From NCBI GenBank assembly GCA_028279945.1, contig JANQMT010000092.1:12743-76742 (forward strand): a stretch of 64,000 bases of DNA, in the 5' to 3' direction. How positions within the stretch are numbered: the first letter of the stretch is position 1; the number at the start of each line of letters is the position of its first letter. Origin of the DNA: JAKSCF01 sp028279945. Its GTDB lineage: Bacteria; Bacillota; Clostridia; Peptostreptococcales; JAAYPU01. This document shows positions 17,055-24,788 of the stretch, in pieces. The position numbers and the translations under genes are program-made. Under the pieces are notes generated by a model, which was not told the DNA's origin, searched no databases, and saw only the letters and a list, made by a program, of their open reading frames with translations.

Positions 17055-17161
17055 ATTTCGTTTTTATAGTAATAAAATATTAAGTATTTTTACAGCTATC
17101 CTAATTCCCCTTATCTGTCCATTTTTTTATAAAAAAATAACTCTATTTATAATAAAAAATA

Positions 17162-17188
17162 TTGACAAAAAAGTATACCTGGTATACA
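17162..17188 (+). promoter_or_regulatory. Promoter of the marR-like gene, overlapping its operator
   Basis: TTGACA (17162-17167) with TATACA (17183-17188, 15-base spacer) or TACAGT (17185-17190, 17-base spacer). Either predicts a start at or within a base or two of the ATG at 17197, and no Shine-Dalgarno sequence precedes that ATG. Confidence 0.55.
17173..17187. promoter_or_regulatory. MarR operator 1
   Basis: Perfect palindrome GTATACC-T-GGTATAC between the -35 and -10 elements of the MarR gene, placed for autorepression. An identical copy lies at 17676-17690. Confidence 0.75.
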
Positions 17189-17196
17189 GTTCTTAT

Positions 17197-17649
17197 ATGA
17201 AGGAATATATAAAGAAAAAAGTAATTGAAAATTATGCAACGCTAGTTGAAAAAGCAGCTAGAACTGCTGATAAGCCCAATCAGTTTGATACGGATGTAGA
17301 AATATTCAGAAGTGAAATTCATATCATCAATGTGATCGGCAATAAAAAAGACATCCATATTTCTGAAATAGCCAGAAAATTTGGGGTTACTAAAGGTGCC
17401 ATTTCAAAAACAATCAAGAAATTAGAAAAAAAGGAGTTGGTTGAGAAAATTATAGACAAAACAAATCAAAGCAGAGTATTAGTTGCATTAACTGAGAAAG
17501 GACTAAAAGCATATCATAGTCATGAAAAGTATCATAATGAATACGATAAAGATTTGTTTGGATATTTAGATAATTTAACAGAATATGAGTTAGACATTTT
17601 GAATACTTTTCTTGAAAAAGCAAATGAAATGGCGGAAAGACATTTATAG
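17197..17649 (+). CDS. MarR family transcriptional regulator
   Basis: 150 residues with the MarR winged helix: ISEIARKFGVTKGAISKTIK (helix-turn-helix, about 60-80) and a wing with KTNQSRVLVALTEKG. It binds DNA as a dimer and usually represses a linked efflux or transport gene. The only start is the ATG at 17197; the expected ribosome site is missing and the promoter predicts transcription starting at the ATG, so the message may be leaderless. Identical 15-bp palindromes stand before this gene and before the MATE gene, which points to control of both. Confidence 0.85.
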   Translation: MKEYIKKKVIENYATLVEKAARTADKPNQFDTDVEIFRSEIHIINVIGNKKDIHISEIARKFGVTKGAISKTIKKLEKKELVEKIIDKTNQSRVLVALTEKGLKAYHSHEKYHNEYDKDLFGYLDNLTEYELDILNTFLEKANEMAERHL

Positions 17650-17675
17650 GAATCCGCTATTTATCAGGCTTGAGT

Positions 17676-17690
17676 GTATACCTGGTATAC
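17676..17690. promoter_or_regulatory. MarR operator 2, before the MATE gene
   Basis: GTATACC-T-GGTATAC, identical to operator 1, with flanks extending the dyad (GAGT/TCT). It lies 27 bases after the MarR stop and about 170 bases before the MATE start. Confidence 0.7.
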
Positions 17691-17731
17691 TCTATTTAAA
17701 ATGTATTGAAACCAAAATATTAAATTATAAT

Positions 17732-17753
17732 AACTCTACGCTTTAGTAGAGTT
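17732..17753. terminator. Weak terminator-like hairpin after the MarR gene
   Basis: AACTCTAC-GCTTTA-GTAGAGTT. The stem is sound, but A rather than T follows on the plus strand, so it may only attenuate. Confidence 0.35.
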
Positions 17754-17771
17754 TAAAAAAGCAAAGTTATT

Positions 17772-17790
17772 GATAATGATATTCATTATA
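17772..17790. promoter_or_regulatory. Fur box before the MATE-FecBCD genes
   Basis: GATAATGATATTCATTATA, 17 of 19 matches, 67 bases before the MATE start codon; it overlaps a TATAAT at 17787-17792. Confidence 0.75.
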
Positions 17791-17856
17791 ATTTATCAAG
17801 TTTATGCAATAATACTTGTTTAACTCACACAAAAATCAGCAGAAGGAGAAAATCAA

Positions 17857-19203
17857 ATGAATGAAAAAATTAGGATCATGGAGCAAGAGAAAACCTCTAT
17901 TGCCCTATTAAAATTTGGTATACCGGCAACTTTAGGATTGCTTGTAACCGCTATATATAATTTTGTAGACGCTATATTTGTGGGACGCCTAGGAACGAGT
18001 CAAATGGGAGCTGCTTCTATCGCATTTCCCATATCAATGGTGATTATAGGACTTGGTTTAACATTAGGCATCGGCGTTGCTTCATATATTTCAAGACTTT
18101 TAGGAAAAAAAGAAATACGGCAAGCCAATAAAGCAGCCTCCACCGCATTTTTCAGCAGCATTATTTTAGCATTAATTGTCATAGTGCCTTCATTAATTTT
18201 TTTAGAACCATTACTAAAAGCATTTGGTGCAACACCGACTATATTACCCTATGCAAAAGATTATTCGTATATTTTTATTGGCGGGTCAATTCTAACGGTT
18301 GTTAATATAACCATGAATAACATAGCAAGAGCACAAGGTGCAGCTAGAACGAGTATGCAGGCTTTAATAGTAGGTGCCGTTCTAAATATAATCTTAGACC
18401 CGCTTTTTATCTTTACCTTTGGTTATGGGATTAAAGGCGCTGCAATTGCTACAGTCATATCACAGGCTGTGAGCACCATACTTTTATTAGCTTACCTGTT
18501 CAGTTACAAAAGTATCATAAAAATATCGGCAAAGGATTTCACCCTATCTAAAGAAATAGTGACCGAAATCTAAAAAATCGGCATGCCTAACCTGATGCTT
18601 CAGTTATTATCAAGTGCCTCTATGGGATTAATCAACTCTGCTGCTGTTCCCTATGGCGATGCTGCTGTGGCTGCTATGGGAATAGTTAATAGAGTATTCG
18701 CAATAGGCAGCTTTGTAATACATGGATTCTCCAAGGGTTTTCAGCCTCTTGCAGGGTATAGCTTTGGTGCTAAGAAATATAGCAGGCTGCAGGAACTTAA
18801 GGATAAATCTCTCAGGTGGACCACTACATTTTGTTTTATTTTAGCTGTGATTCAGATTATATTTGCAAGACCAATAGTAGGCATATTCAGCGATGACATT
18901 ATGGTACTTGATATAGGTATTCGAGCTTTAAGAGCCTATAGTATCATGTTCCCATTATTTGGCTTTCAAATCATCTATATGACATTATTTTTAGCAATAG
19001 GTCAAGCCACAGAAGGCAGCTTAATCAGTACCGGAAGGCAAGGGATTTTCTTCATACCCCTTGTGTTTATTTTGCCAAGGTTAATAGGACTGAACGGGGT
19101 AATGTTTTCACAGCCCATAGCCGATTTTTTAACCACATTATTGACTTTAATTTTCTCTATTCAGCTCAATAGAAAATTAAATGGACTGTTAACCTTAACC
19201 TAA
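17857..19203 (+). pseudogene. MATE family efflux pump interrupted by one in-frame stop
   Basis: Two open pieces (17857-18573, 238 residues; 18583-19203) are in the same frame and together give a normal-length MATE protein of about 448 residues with twelve membrane segments. They are separated only by TAA at 18571-18573, in the context GAA-ATC-TAA-AAA-ATC-GGC. MATE proteins typically have Leu here (EILKIG), so a single T-to-A change from TTA explains it. No ribosome site precedes the second piece. MATE proteins export organic cations or siderophore-like compounds using Na+ or H+ gradients. A recent null mutation, stop-codon readthrough or a sequencing error are all possible. The gene is under MarR and Fur sites and leads into a FecBCD importer. 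Confidence 0.85.
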
Positions 19204-19247
19204 AATAATAGCTTTTATGCTATTAAATCAATAAAGGAGAATATATC

Positions 19248-20417
19248 ATGCATAAAAAAAATATACGTTTGGGGATAATACTTGGCTTAACAGTTATTAT
19301 GTTGTTTGCAGGCTGCTCACAACAGATCAATCAAGCAGATCTACAACCGGAAAAATCTGATACTGAACCAGCTGAAAACAAAGGTGATGATGGTACAAGA
19401 GTTTATATTGCGCCAAACGGTGAAGAAATAGAACTGCCGCCAGCCCATGAAATTAATAGAGTCGTTACCACATCGGTGCCGCTTCCAAGTGCCTATCGGT
19501 TAATCGAACAGGATTTAAGCCGGTTTGTTGGGATTCATCCCGGATCTAAAAATGATGCTGAGAGTTCTATTTTAAGCAAAATGGCACCTGAAATATTAGA
19601 CATTCCAACTTCCTTTATGATGGGGGCAGATATAAATGTTGAAGAGCTTTTAAAGCTTAAACCCGATGTGGTATTTTATTATGGCGGATTTAAAAATCAG
19701 GCTGAAACTTTAGATAATATAGGCATTACGGCTATAGACACCAGACCTCCACAAAGAGGTAATGCTTTGGATATGCTGATGTGTTGGGTCAAGATGCTTG
19801 GAGAAGTATTCGAGAATGAAAATAAGATAACGGATATCGTTGACTACGGCATCAGCTCGATGAATGAAATTGCCCATAAAACAAATCAGCTTAAAGATGA
19901 CGAAAAAGTAAGATCTTTGGTCATATTTAAGATTAGCTCCAAGAAAATTATAGTCTCAGGAACAGGCAATCAGGGTGATAGTTGGATAAAATTAACCGGA
20001 GCAGTTAATGTTGCAGAGAGCATCAATGGAACATCCACTGCTAACATGGAACAAATATACGATTGGAATCCGGATGTCATATATATTTTTAATGATGCTA
20101 TGCCGGAAGATCTGTTTAACAATACATTTAAAGGTCAAGATTGGAGTGAAGTAAAAGCTATTCAAGACGGCAGAGTTTACAAAATTCCGGTTGGCATAGC
20201 CAGATGGTTCCCGCCCAGCGGGGATACACCATTAATGATGAAATGGATGGCAAAAAATAACTACCCTGAATTATTCAGCCACTACGACATGCCTTCAATG
20301 ATTAAAGCGTACTATAACAAATATTATGAATATGACATTTCTGATGAAGAGATTCATGGTATATTAAATCCAATCAGAGAGAAACAAGTAACCAGGGGGC
20401 AAGGAGAAAATTATTAA
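19248..20417 (+). CDS. FecB-type ABC transporter substrate-binding lipoprotein (copy 1)
   Basis: 389 residues with a lipoprotein signal peptide (lipobox LFAGC, Cys23) and the two-lobed periplasmic-binding-protein fold of the siderophore/haem/B12 class. It would sit on the outer face of the membrane and deliver a metal chelate to the permease encoded next. The C-terminal signature RWFPPSGDTPLMMKW is shared with the lipoproteins at 47392 and 53660, so these three form a distinct subfamily. The ribosome site is AAAGGAG. It is the first gene of a three-gene importer (permease 28 bases on, ATPase overlapping). The ligand is unknown. Confidence 0.85.
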   Translation: MHKKNIRLGIILGLTVIMLFAGCSQQINQADLQPEKSDTEPAENKGDDGTRVYIAPNGEEIELPPAHEINRVVTTSVPLPSAYRLIEQDLSRFVGIHPGSKNDAESSILSKMAPEILDIPTSFMMGADINVEELLKLKPDVVFYYGGFKNQAETLDNIGITAIDTRPPQRGNALDMLMCWVKMLGEVFENENKITDIVDYGISSMNEIAHKTNQLKDDEKVRSLVIFKISSKKIIVSGTGNQGDSWIKLTGAVNVAESINGTSTANMEQIYDWNPDVIYIFNDAMPEDLFNNTFKGQDWSEVKAIQDGRVYKIPVGIARWFPPSGDTPLMMKWMAKNNYPELFSHYDMPSMIKAYYNKYYEYDISDEEIHGILNPIREKQVTRGQGENY

Positions 20418-20445
20418 ATACATTCATATTAGAAAGGATTTTTAA

Positions 20446-21465
20446 ATGGTATCAACTAATCGATCTATTAAAATTAAACTTTGTATACTAGCTGTTCTTC
20501 CATTAATTCTGATGATAGTGTCTTTATGCTTAGGAAGATATTCTGTCAGCCCTAGAATTATTTATTCTTTAATTCTTTCAAAATTTACTTATATTGAACC
20601 CATTTGGGAGCCGGTAGAAGCGTTAATCGTTTTTAATGTTCGTATACCCAGAATCATTATGGCCGCAACTATAGGCGCGGGGCTTTCTGTTGCCGGAACC
20701 GCTTATCAAGCCATATTCGGTAATCCCCTAGTTAGTCCCCATGTCTTAGGTGTTTCTTCAGGAGCCGGATTTGGAGCTGCACTGGGTATTCTGCTATTCA
20801 ACAATACTTTCTTTATTCAGACAATGGCATTATGTTTTGGTATTGCAGCCGTAATCGTGACTTATCTTATAAGTAAGCAAAAAAGAAACACAACATTGTT
20901 CATGTTAGTGCTTTCGGGGGTCATAGCAAGTGCTTTCTTTACGGCTCTGATATCCTTAACTAAGTATGTAGCCGACCCGGATGATAAGCTGCCTGAAATT
21001 GTATACTGGCTGATGGGCAGCTTAAACGGAATCTCCATAACAGATATGTTAATGGGTATTCCCTTAATATCCATGGGCATTATTATAATTTTACTTATGC
21101 GATGGAAAACCAATATTCTTTCCTTATCTGAAGAGGAAGCTCGGTCACTTGGAATAGATGTGGTTAAATCCAGACTTATACTCATTGGAGCCTCTACTAT
21201 AATAACAGCGGCATCCGTCTCTCTTTGTGGTATTGTTGGATGGATAGGTCTTGTTATTCCCCACGTAGGAAGGATGATCATAGGAAACGACCATAAAGTA
21301 TTAATACCAGCAAATATATTTTTAGGCGCCTTTTATTTATTACTTATTGATAATATGGCACGAATGTTAACCTCTTCTGAAATACCATTATCTATATTAA
21401 CCGCTATAATCGGTGCGCCATTTTTTGCTTACTTATTACGAAAAACGGGAGGTCGATGGACATGA
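20446..21465 (+). CDS. FecCD-type ABC transporter permease (copy 1)
   Basis: 339 residues, ten predicted membrane segments, of the BtuC/FecCD family. Hallmarks are RIPRIIMAATIGAGLSVAG near residue 65, GNPLVSPHVLGVSSGAGFGA (about 90-109) and GIVGWIGLVIPHVGRM around residue 270. It forms the homodimeric membrane channel for the adjacent lipoprotein and ATPase. The ribosome site is GAAAGGA. Its stop overlaps the ATPase start (ATGA). It is about as similar to the permease at 52577-53644 as true paralogues are, down to SLTKYVADPDDKLP against SLIKYVADPEEKLP. Confidence 0.9.
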   Translation: MVSTNRSIKIKLCILAVLPLILMIVSLCLGRYSVSPRIIYSLILSKFTYIEPIWEPVEALIVFNVRIPRIIMAATIGAGLSVAGTAYQAIFGNPLVSPHVLGVSSGAGFGAALGILLFNNTFFIQTMALCFGIAAVIVTYLISKQKRNTTLFMLVLSGVIASAFFTALISLTKYVADPDDKLPEIVYWLMGSLNGISITDMLMGIPLISMGIIIILLMRWKTNILSLSEEEARSLGIDVVKSRLILIGASTIITAASVSLCGIVGWIGLVIPHVGRMIIGNDHKVLIPANIFLGAFYLLLIDNMARMLTSSEIPLSILTAIIGAPFFAYLLRKTGGRWT

Positions 21466-22256
21466 GATTTGGAGTTATAGGCGGCACCTTTAGTTATGAC
21501 AAACATCATGTTTTGTTTGAGAATGTTAACTTTACTATTGAAGAAGGGGAGATACTCACTATACTTGGACCAAATGGTGTGGGCAAAACTACATTTTTAA
21601 AGTGCATGATGGGTTTTCTTAAATGGGATAAAGGGCAGACAATGATTGATGGTAGAGATTTAAATAATATGAAAAATATTGATATTTGGAAAAAAATCAG
21701 TTATGTTCCCCAAGTTAAAGCCCCATTATTTCCTTATAGTGTATTAGAAATAGTTTTGATGGGTAGAAATCCATACATTGGCGCCCTCTCCATGCCTTCA
21801 AGTAAGGATTTAGAATACTGTGAATGGGCACTAAAAGAATTGAATATTTACAACTTAAAGGGAAAAACCATAAATGAAATCAGTGGTGGAGAATTACAAA
21901 TGGTTCTCATAGCAAGAGCATTGGTATCCGAACCCGATATATTAATTCTAGATGAGCCGGAATCCAATTTGGATATCAAGAATCAACTCATCATACTTGA
22001 CATCATTAAGAAATTATCAGTCAAAAAAAATATCGCTTGTATTATCAACACCCACTATCCTAATCACGCACTAAAAATATCAGATAAAACAATTATGTTT
22101 TCATATGATAAAAGTCATGTATATGGAGAAACAAAAGATATTATCAATGAAGAAAGCATACGACAATTATTCAACGTCAATTCCAGAATTTTAGAGTTAG
22201 TTGAGAACAAAGTAAAGTTTACAACATTACTCCCAATAAGTGTTTGCAATGTATAA
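21462..22256 (+). CDS. FecE-type ABC transporter ATPase (copy 1)
   Basis: 264 residues with Walker A GPNGVGKTT, signature ISGGELQ, Walker B ILILDEPESNLD and switch histidine in INTHYPNHAL. It drives import through the FecCD permease. I start at the ATG at 21462, which overlaps the permease stop as ATGA and sits nine bases after GGAGG; ATG 21456 is the alternative. The ESNLD form of the D-loop and NTHYPNHAL are shared with the ATPase at 51796-52587. A terminator follows at 22321-22358. Confidence 0.9.
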   Translation: MRFGVIGGTFSYDKHHVLFENVNFTIEEGEILTILGPNGVGKTTFLKCMMGFLKWDKGQTMIDGRDLNNMKNIDIWKKISYVPQVKAPLFPYSVLEIVLMGRNPYIGALSMPSSKDLEYCEWALKELNIYNLKGKTINEISGGELQMVLIARALVSEPDILILDEPESNLDIKNQLIILDIIKKLSVKKNIACIINTHYPNHALKISDKTIMFSYDKSHVYGETKDIINEESIRQLFNVNSRILELVENKVKFTTLLPISVCNV

Positions 22257-22320
22257 CCAGTCTTCTTTGGCTTTATAAATTTACCACATAAAACTGCTAA
22301 AAATTCAAGATAAAATTATC

Positions 22321-22358
22321 AAAGGCCCTATAGCTTTAATCAGTTATAGAGCCTTTTT
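22321..22358 (+). terminator. Terminator of importer operon 1
   Basis: AAAGGC-CTATA and TATAG-GCCTTT arms around TTTAATCAG, followed by a T run; it lies between convergent genes. Confidence 0.85.
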
Positions 22359-22378
22359 TATACGGATACATATATTTT

Positions 22379-23425
22379 TTAAGAAGTATGGCATACTTGA
22401 TTTTTACCTAAGTTCTTTGCTTGATACAATAAATTGTCTACTCTTTGTATAAAAGTTGAGTAAGTATCATCATTTTCATTATCATATATTGTGTCAACGC
22501 CAATACTAATGGTAAGGTCAATCTCTTGATCATTAAAACTAAAAATGTTTTGTTCTACGATTGAACGAATTCTTTCAGTAGTTGCAATTGCAGATTCCAA
22601 ATCAGTCATTGGAAAAATGATGGCGAACTCTTCCCCACCATATCGAGCAACAACGTCTGAATCTCTAACATTATCAATAAAAATCTCAGCCAATTGTTTC
22701 AAAATAGCATTGCCCGCTAAATGTCCATAGGTGTCATTAATGATTTTAAAATTGTCAATATCAATGATAGCCAAGCTCAAAGGATGATGATGATCATTTT
22801 TGCTCAGGTCCTCAAAATATTGATGGAAAGCATTGCAATTATATAATTTGGTTAAATAATCCGTTAAAATAAGTTTTTCTAACTCAACATTTTTCTTATC
22901 CACTTCGTGTATGTAATATTCTTTTTCTTTTCTCAGTGTACTCAATTCTTTTAAAAACATGTTCAGCACCATACTGATGACAAAATAAAAAATAAAGTGG
23001 CTTAAATGATAGTATTCAAAAGCTATAATATGCTGTGAAACAAGAAAAATAATTGTATGAAAGCAAATGGTTATAATACTAATGATCAAAGGCGAGATTT
23101 GTTGATATCTAAGAGATTGTATAACGATGTAAACATAGAATAAATTGGCATAAACATAACCATGATCAAATTGTAATATAATAAATATTGTAAAAAAAAC
23201 ACCTTCTATGATCCCATTTATGATGCTTGTTTTAGTTTTAGAAAAGAAATTTTGGAATATATTAACAGCAAAAAACAGTCCATAAGCAAGGGCAAAAATC
23301 TTCATTTCATAGTTCGATTGACTTGAAACAAGAGGAAATGCCATATTACAAACAACAATCAGTGCACACGCCTGTAAGGTTAGAACCAATTCCTCAATGG
23401 TTTGAAATTCCTTAGACTTACTCAT
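22379..23425 (-). CDS. Membrane-bound diguanylate cyclase (GGDEF)
   Basis: 348 residues: an N-terminal region of about six hydrophobic segments (to residue 165), a coiled linker and a C-terminal GGDEF domain that makes cyclic di-GMP from two GTP. The active-site motif is intact as RYGGEEFAIIFP, and the inhibitory RxxD site (RDSD) stands five residues before it, so product inhibition is expected. The substrate-binding block DIDNFKIINDTYGHLAGN is also present. A good sigma-A promoter (23505-23533) runs straight into a Fur-like box (23481-23499), linking second-messenger output to iron status. No EAL or HD-GYP partner is in the window. Confidence 0.9.
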   Translation of the reverse strand: MSKSKEFQTIEELVLTLQACALIVVCNMAFPLVSSQSNYEMKIFALAYGLFFAVNIFQNFFSKTKTSIINGIIEGVFFTIFIILQFDHGYVYANLFYVYIVIQSLRYQQISPLIISIITICFHTIIFLVSQHIIAFEYYHLSHFIFYFVISMVLNMFLKELSTLRKEKEYYIHEVDKKNVELEKLILTDYLTKLYNCNAFHQYFEDLSKNDHHHPLSLAIIDIDNFKIINDTYGHLAGNAILKQLAEIFIDNVRDSDVVARYGGEEFAIIFPMTDLESAIATTERIRSIVEQNIFSFNDQEIDLTISIGVDTIYDNENDDTYSTFIQRVDNLLYQAKNLGKNQVCHTS

Positions 23426-23480
23426 AACTTTCCCTTTTTTTTATTAAATACTTGTATTCATTTCATCTAATTTTTAAATT

Positions 23481-23499
23481 GAGATTAATTATCATTCTC
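23481..23499. promoter_or_regulatory. Fur-like box of the GGDEF gene
   Basis: Minus strand GAGAATGATAATTAATCTC, 15 of 19 matches, inside the longer palindrome TTGAGA...TCTCAA (23479-23502). It lies directly downstream of the promoter. Confidence 0.65.
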
Positions 23500-23504
23500 A
23501 ATTG

Positions 23505-23533
23505 ATTTTATTATGTATTCTAAGAAATGTCAA
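23505..23533 (-). promoter_or_regulatory. Sigma-A promoter of the GGDEF gene
   Basis: Minus strand: TTGACA (23533-23528), 17-base spacer, TAAAAT (23510-23505). The predicted start falls within the Fur-like box. Confidence 0.75.
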
Positions 23534-23596
23534 GTCCTAACCTATTCCCTATTGACCTTTTTCTTTTCGAATGAAGTTTTTTTCCAAACATTCATT

Positions 23597-23896
23597 TTAG
23601 CCTCGTAAAAAATGTGCTATTACCGTCTTTAACCTATAAAATATCATCCTCGGTCCGCTGTATTTCATTATTTTTTTAATTTCTTCTCTTTTGCTTTTCT
23701 CATAGCATCCACCCAAAGGACATTTGCTGCAAAAGCTTTTTTCGTCTCCAAAAGGGCATCTATTTAATCTGGCATGTGCGTATTTTTTTATGACTACGCA
23801 CTCTTTGCAGAGTTTTTCTTTTGTGTGGTGCTTTTTATTGCAGTATAGTTTTATCATTAATGTGATGGTTTCTTTTTCTTTGGCGATTTTGCTCAA
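23597..23896 (-). CDS. YgbA/nitrous-oxide-stimulated promoter family protein
   Basis: 99 residues, basic and cysteine-rich. The cysteine pattern CNKKHH...CKECVVIKKYAHARLNRCPFG...FCSKCPLGGCY and the late YSGPRM match the YgbA (NOSP) family. Members are small proteins linked to nitrosative stress and iron homeostasis in enterobacteria; the clustered cysteines suggest metal or FeS binding. The start is TTG, eight bases after GGGGTG. It is the last gene of the long minus-strand haem block, which fits an iron-stress role. Confidence 0.75.
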   Translation of the reverse strand: MSKIAKEKETITLMIKLYCNKKHHTKEKLCKECVVIKKYAHARLNRCPFGDEKSFCSKCPLGGCYEKSKREEIKKIMKYSGPRMIFYRLKTVIAHFLRG

Positions 23897-23937
23897 TTCA
23901 TAAACACCCCTTTGTCCAAAACACTACACTTAGATTT

Positions 23938-24747
23938 CTAGTTATATTCATTCAAAAGTTCAAAGAAGGCTTTGGTGATACTGCTGCGATGGACATCCTC
24001 TCCTGATATCTCTATATCTTTAAATGTATAGTTTTTAAAAAATCTTTGCATTTCTTTGACGGCATTATAGGGCACCATTTCGTCTGTGACGGCATGACGT
24101 ACTATAACGGGTTGCCGGATATCTGATAATGGGAATTGCCATGGCAGGATTTGAAGTCTGCATTCCTGTGCCATTCCAAAGCATTGTTGCTTCAGGATTT
24201 CTTCCACTGTGTTTTTTATATAATCTTCATCGTTTTCTTTGATGTGTTGCTTAAAAGTACTCAATTGTTTTATATAGTCATCTTGCACTTCTGTAATTTT
24301 TTTGGTAATAAAAGTTCTGTATAACACTTGATTTTCTGCTGAATAGTGTTTTAATATCCAATCTTCATAAACTGCTGGAACACCTCCTAATATCCAAACT
24401 TTTTTTATGATATCAGGAAGTGCATAAGCAGTGGCATACGCATATGGGGCACCTGCAGAGCACCCTATAACATCTGCTGATTGAATGTTGAGCGCCTTAG
24501 CAATTTGCCAGGCAATAGAAATCCATTGAGATACGCTTTCCATTTCAATTTTAGATGAGCTGCCATAACCTGACCGCTCTAAAGCGATTAATTGTACATT
24601 GTTTTTTTCTATTGCATCTTTCCAATCATCACCTAACCACGCCCCCCCAACAAGTCCATGGTAAAAAAGTATGACATTTTCTCCATTGCCATATGACTGA
24701 TAACTAATTTGATTGCCGTCTTCTAATGCTATATACTGCTTGCTCAT
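23938..24747 (-). CDS. Alpha/beta hydrolase
   Basis: 269 residues with the alpha/beta-hydrolase fold. The oxyanion segment FYHGLVGGAW lies near residue 28, the nucleophile elbow is GCSAG (about residue 94), and the probable acid and base are the Asp of HAVTDEMVP and the His of EDVHRSS. It is soluble, with no signal peptide. The start follows GAGAGGAAAA. It lies downstream of the CydDC-like exporter and upstream of YgbA in the haem-uptake block. The substrate is unknown; an esterase or amidase acting on an imported ligand is possible but only inferred from position. Confidence 0.75.
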   Translation of the reverse strand: MSKQYIALEDGNQISYQSYGNGENVILFYHGLVGGAWLGDDWKDAIEKNNVQLIALERSGYGSSSKIEMESVSQWISIAWQIAKALNIQSADVIGCSAGAPYAYATAYALPDIIKKVWILGGVPAVYEDWILKHYSAENQVLYRTFITKKITEVQDDYIKQLSTFKQHIKENDEDYIKNTVEEILKQQCFGMAQECRLQILPWQFPLSDIRQPVIVRHAVTDEMVPYNAVKEMQRFFKNYTFKDIEISGEDVHRSSITKAFFELLNEYN

Positions 24748-24788
24748 AAGTTTTCCTCTCTTTCATTTGTATTCATATTGATGCATTA

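Noticed and set aside
18583..19203. Second half of the MATE gene as an independent small protein
   Set aside because: It lacks a ribosome site, is in frame with the first half and carries only the second MATE domain.
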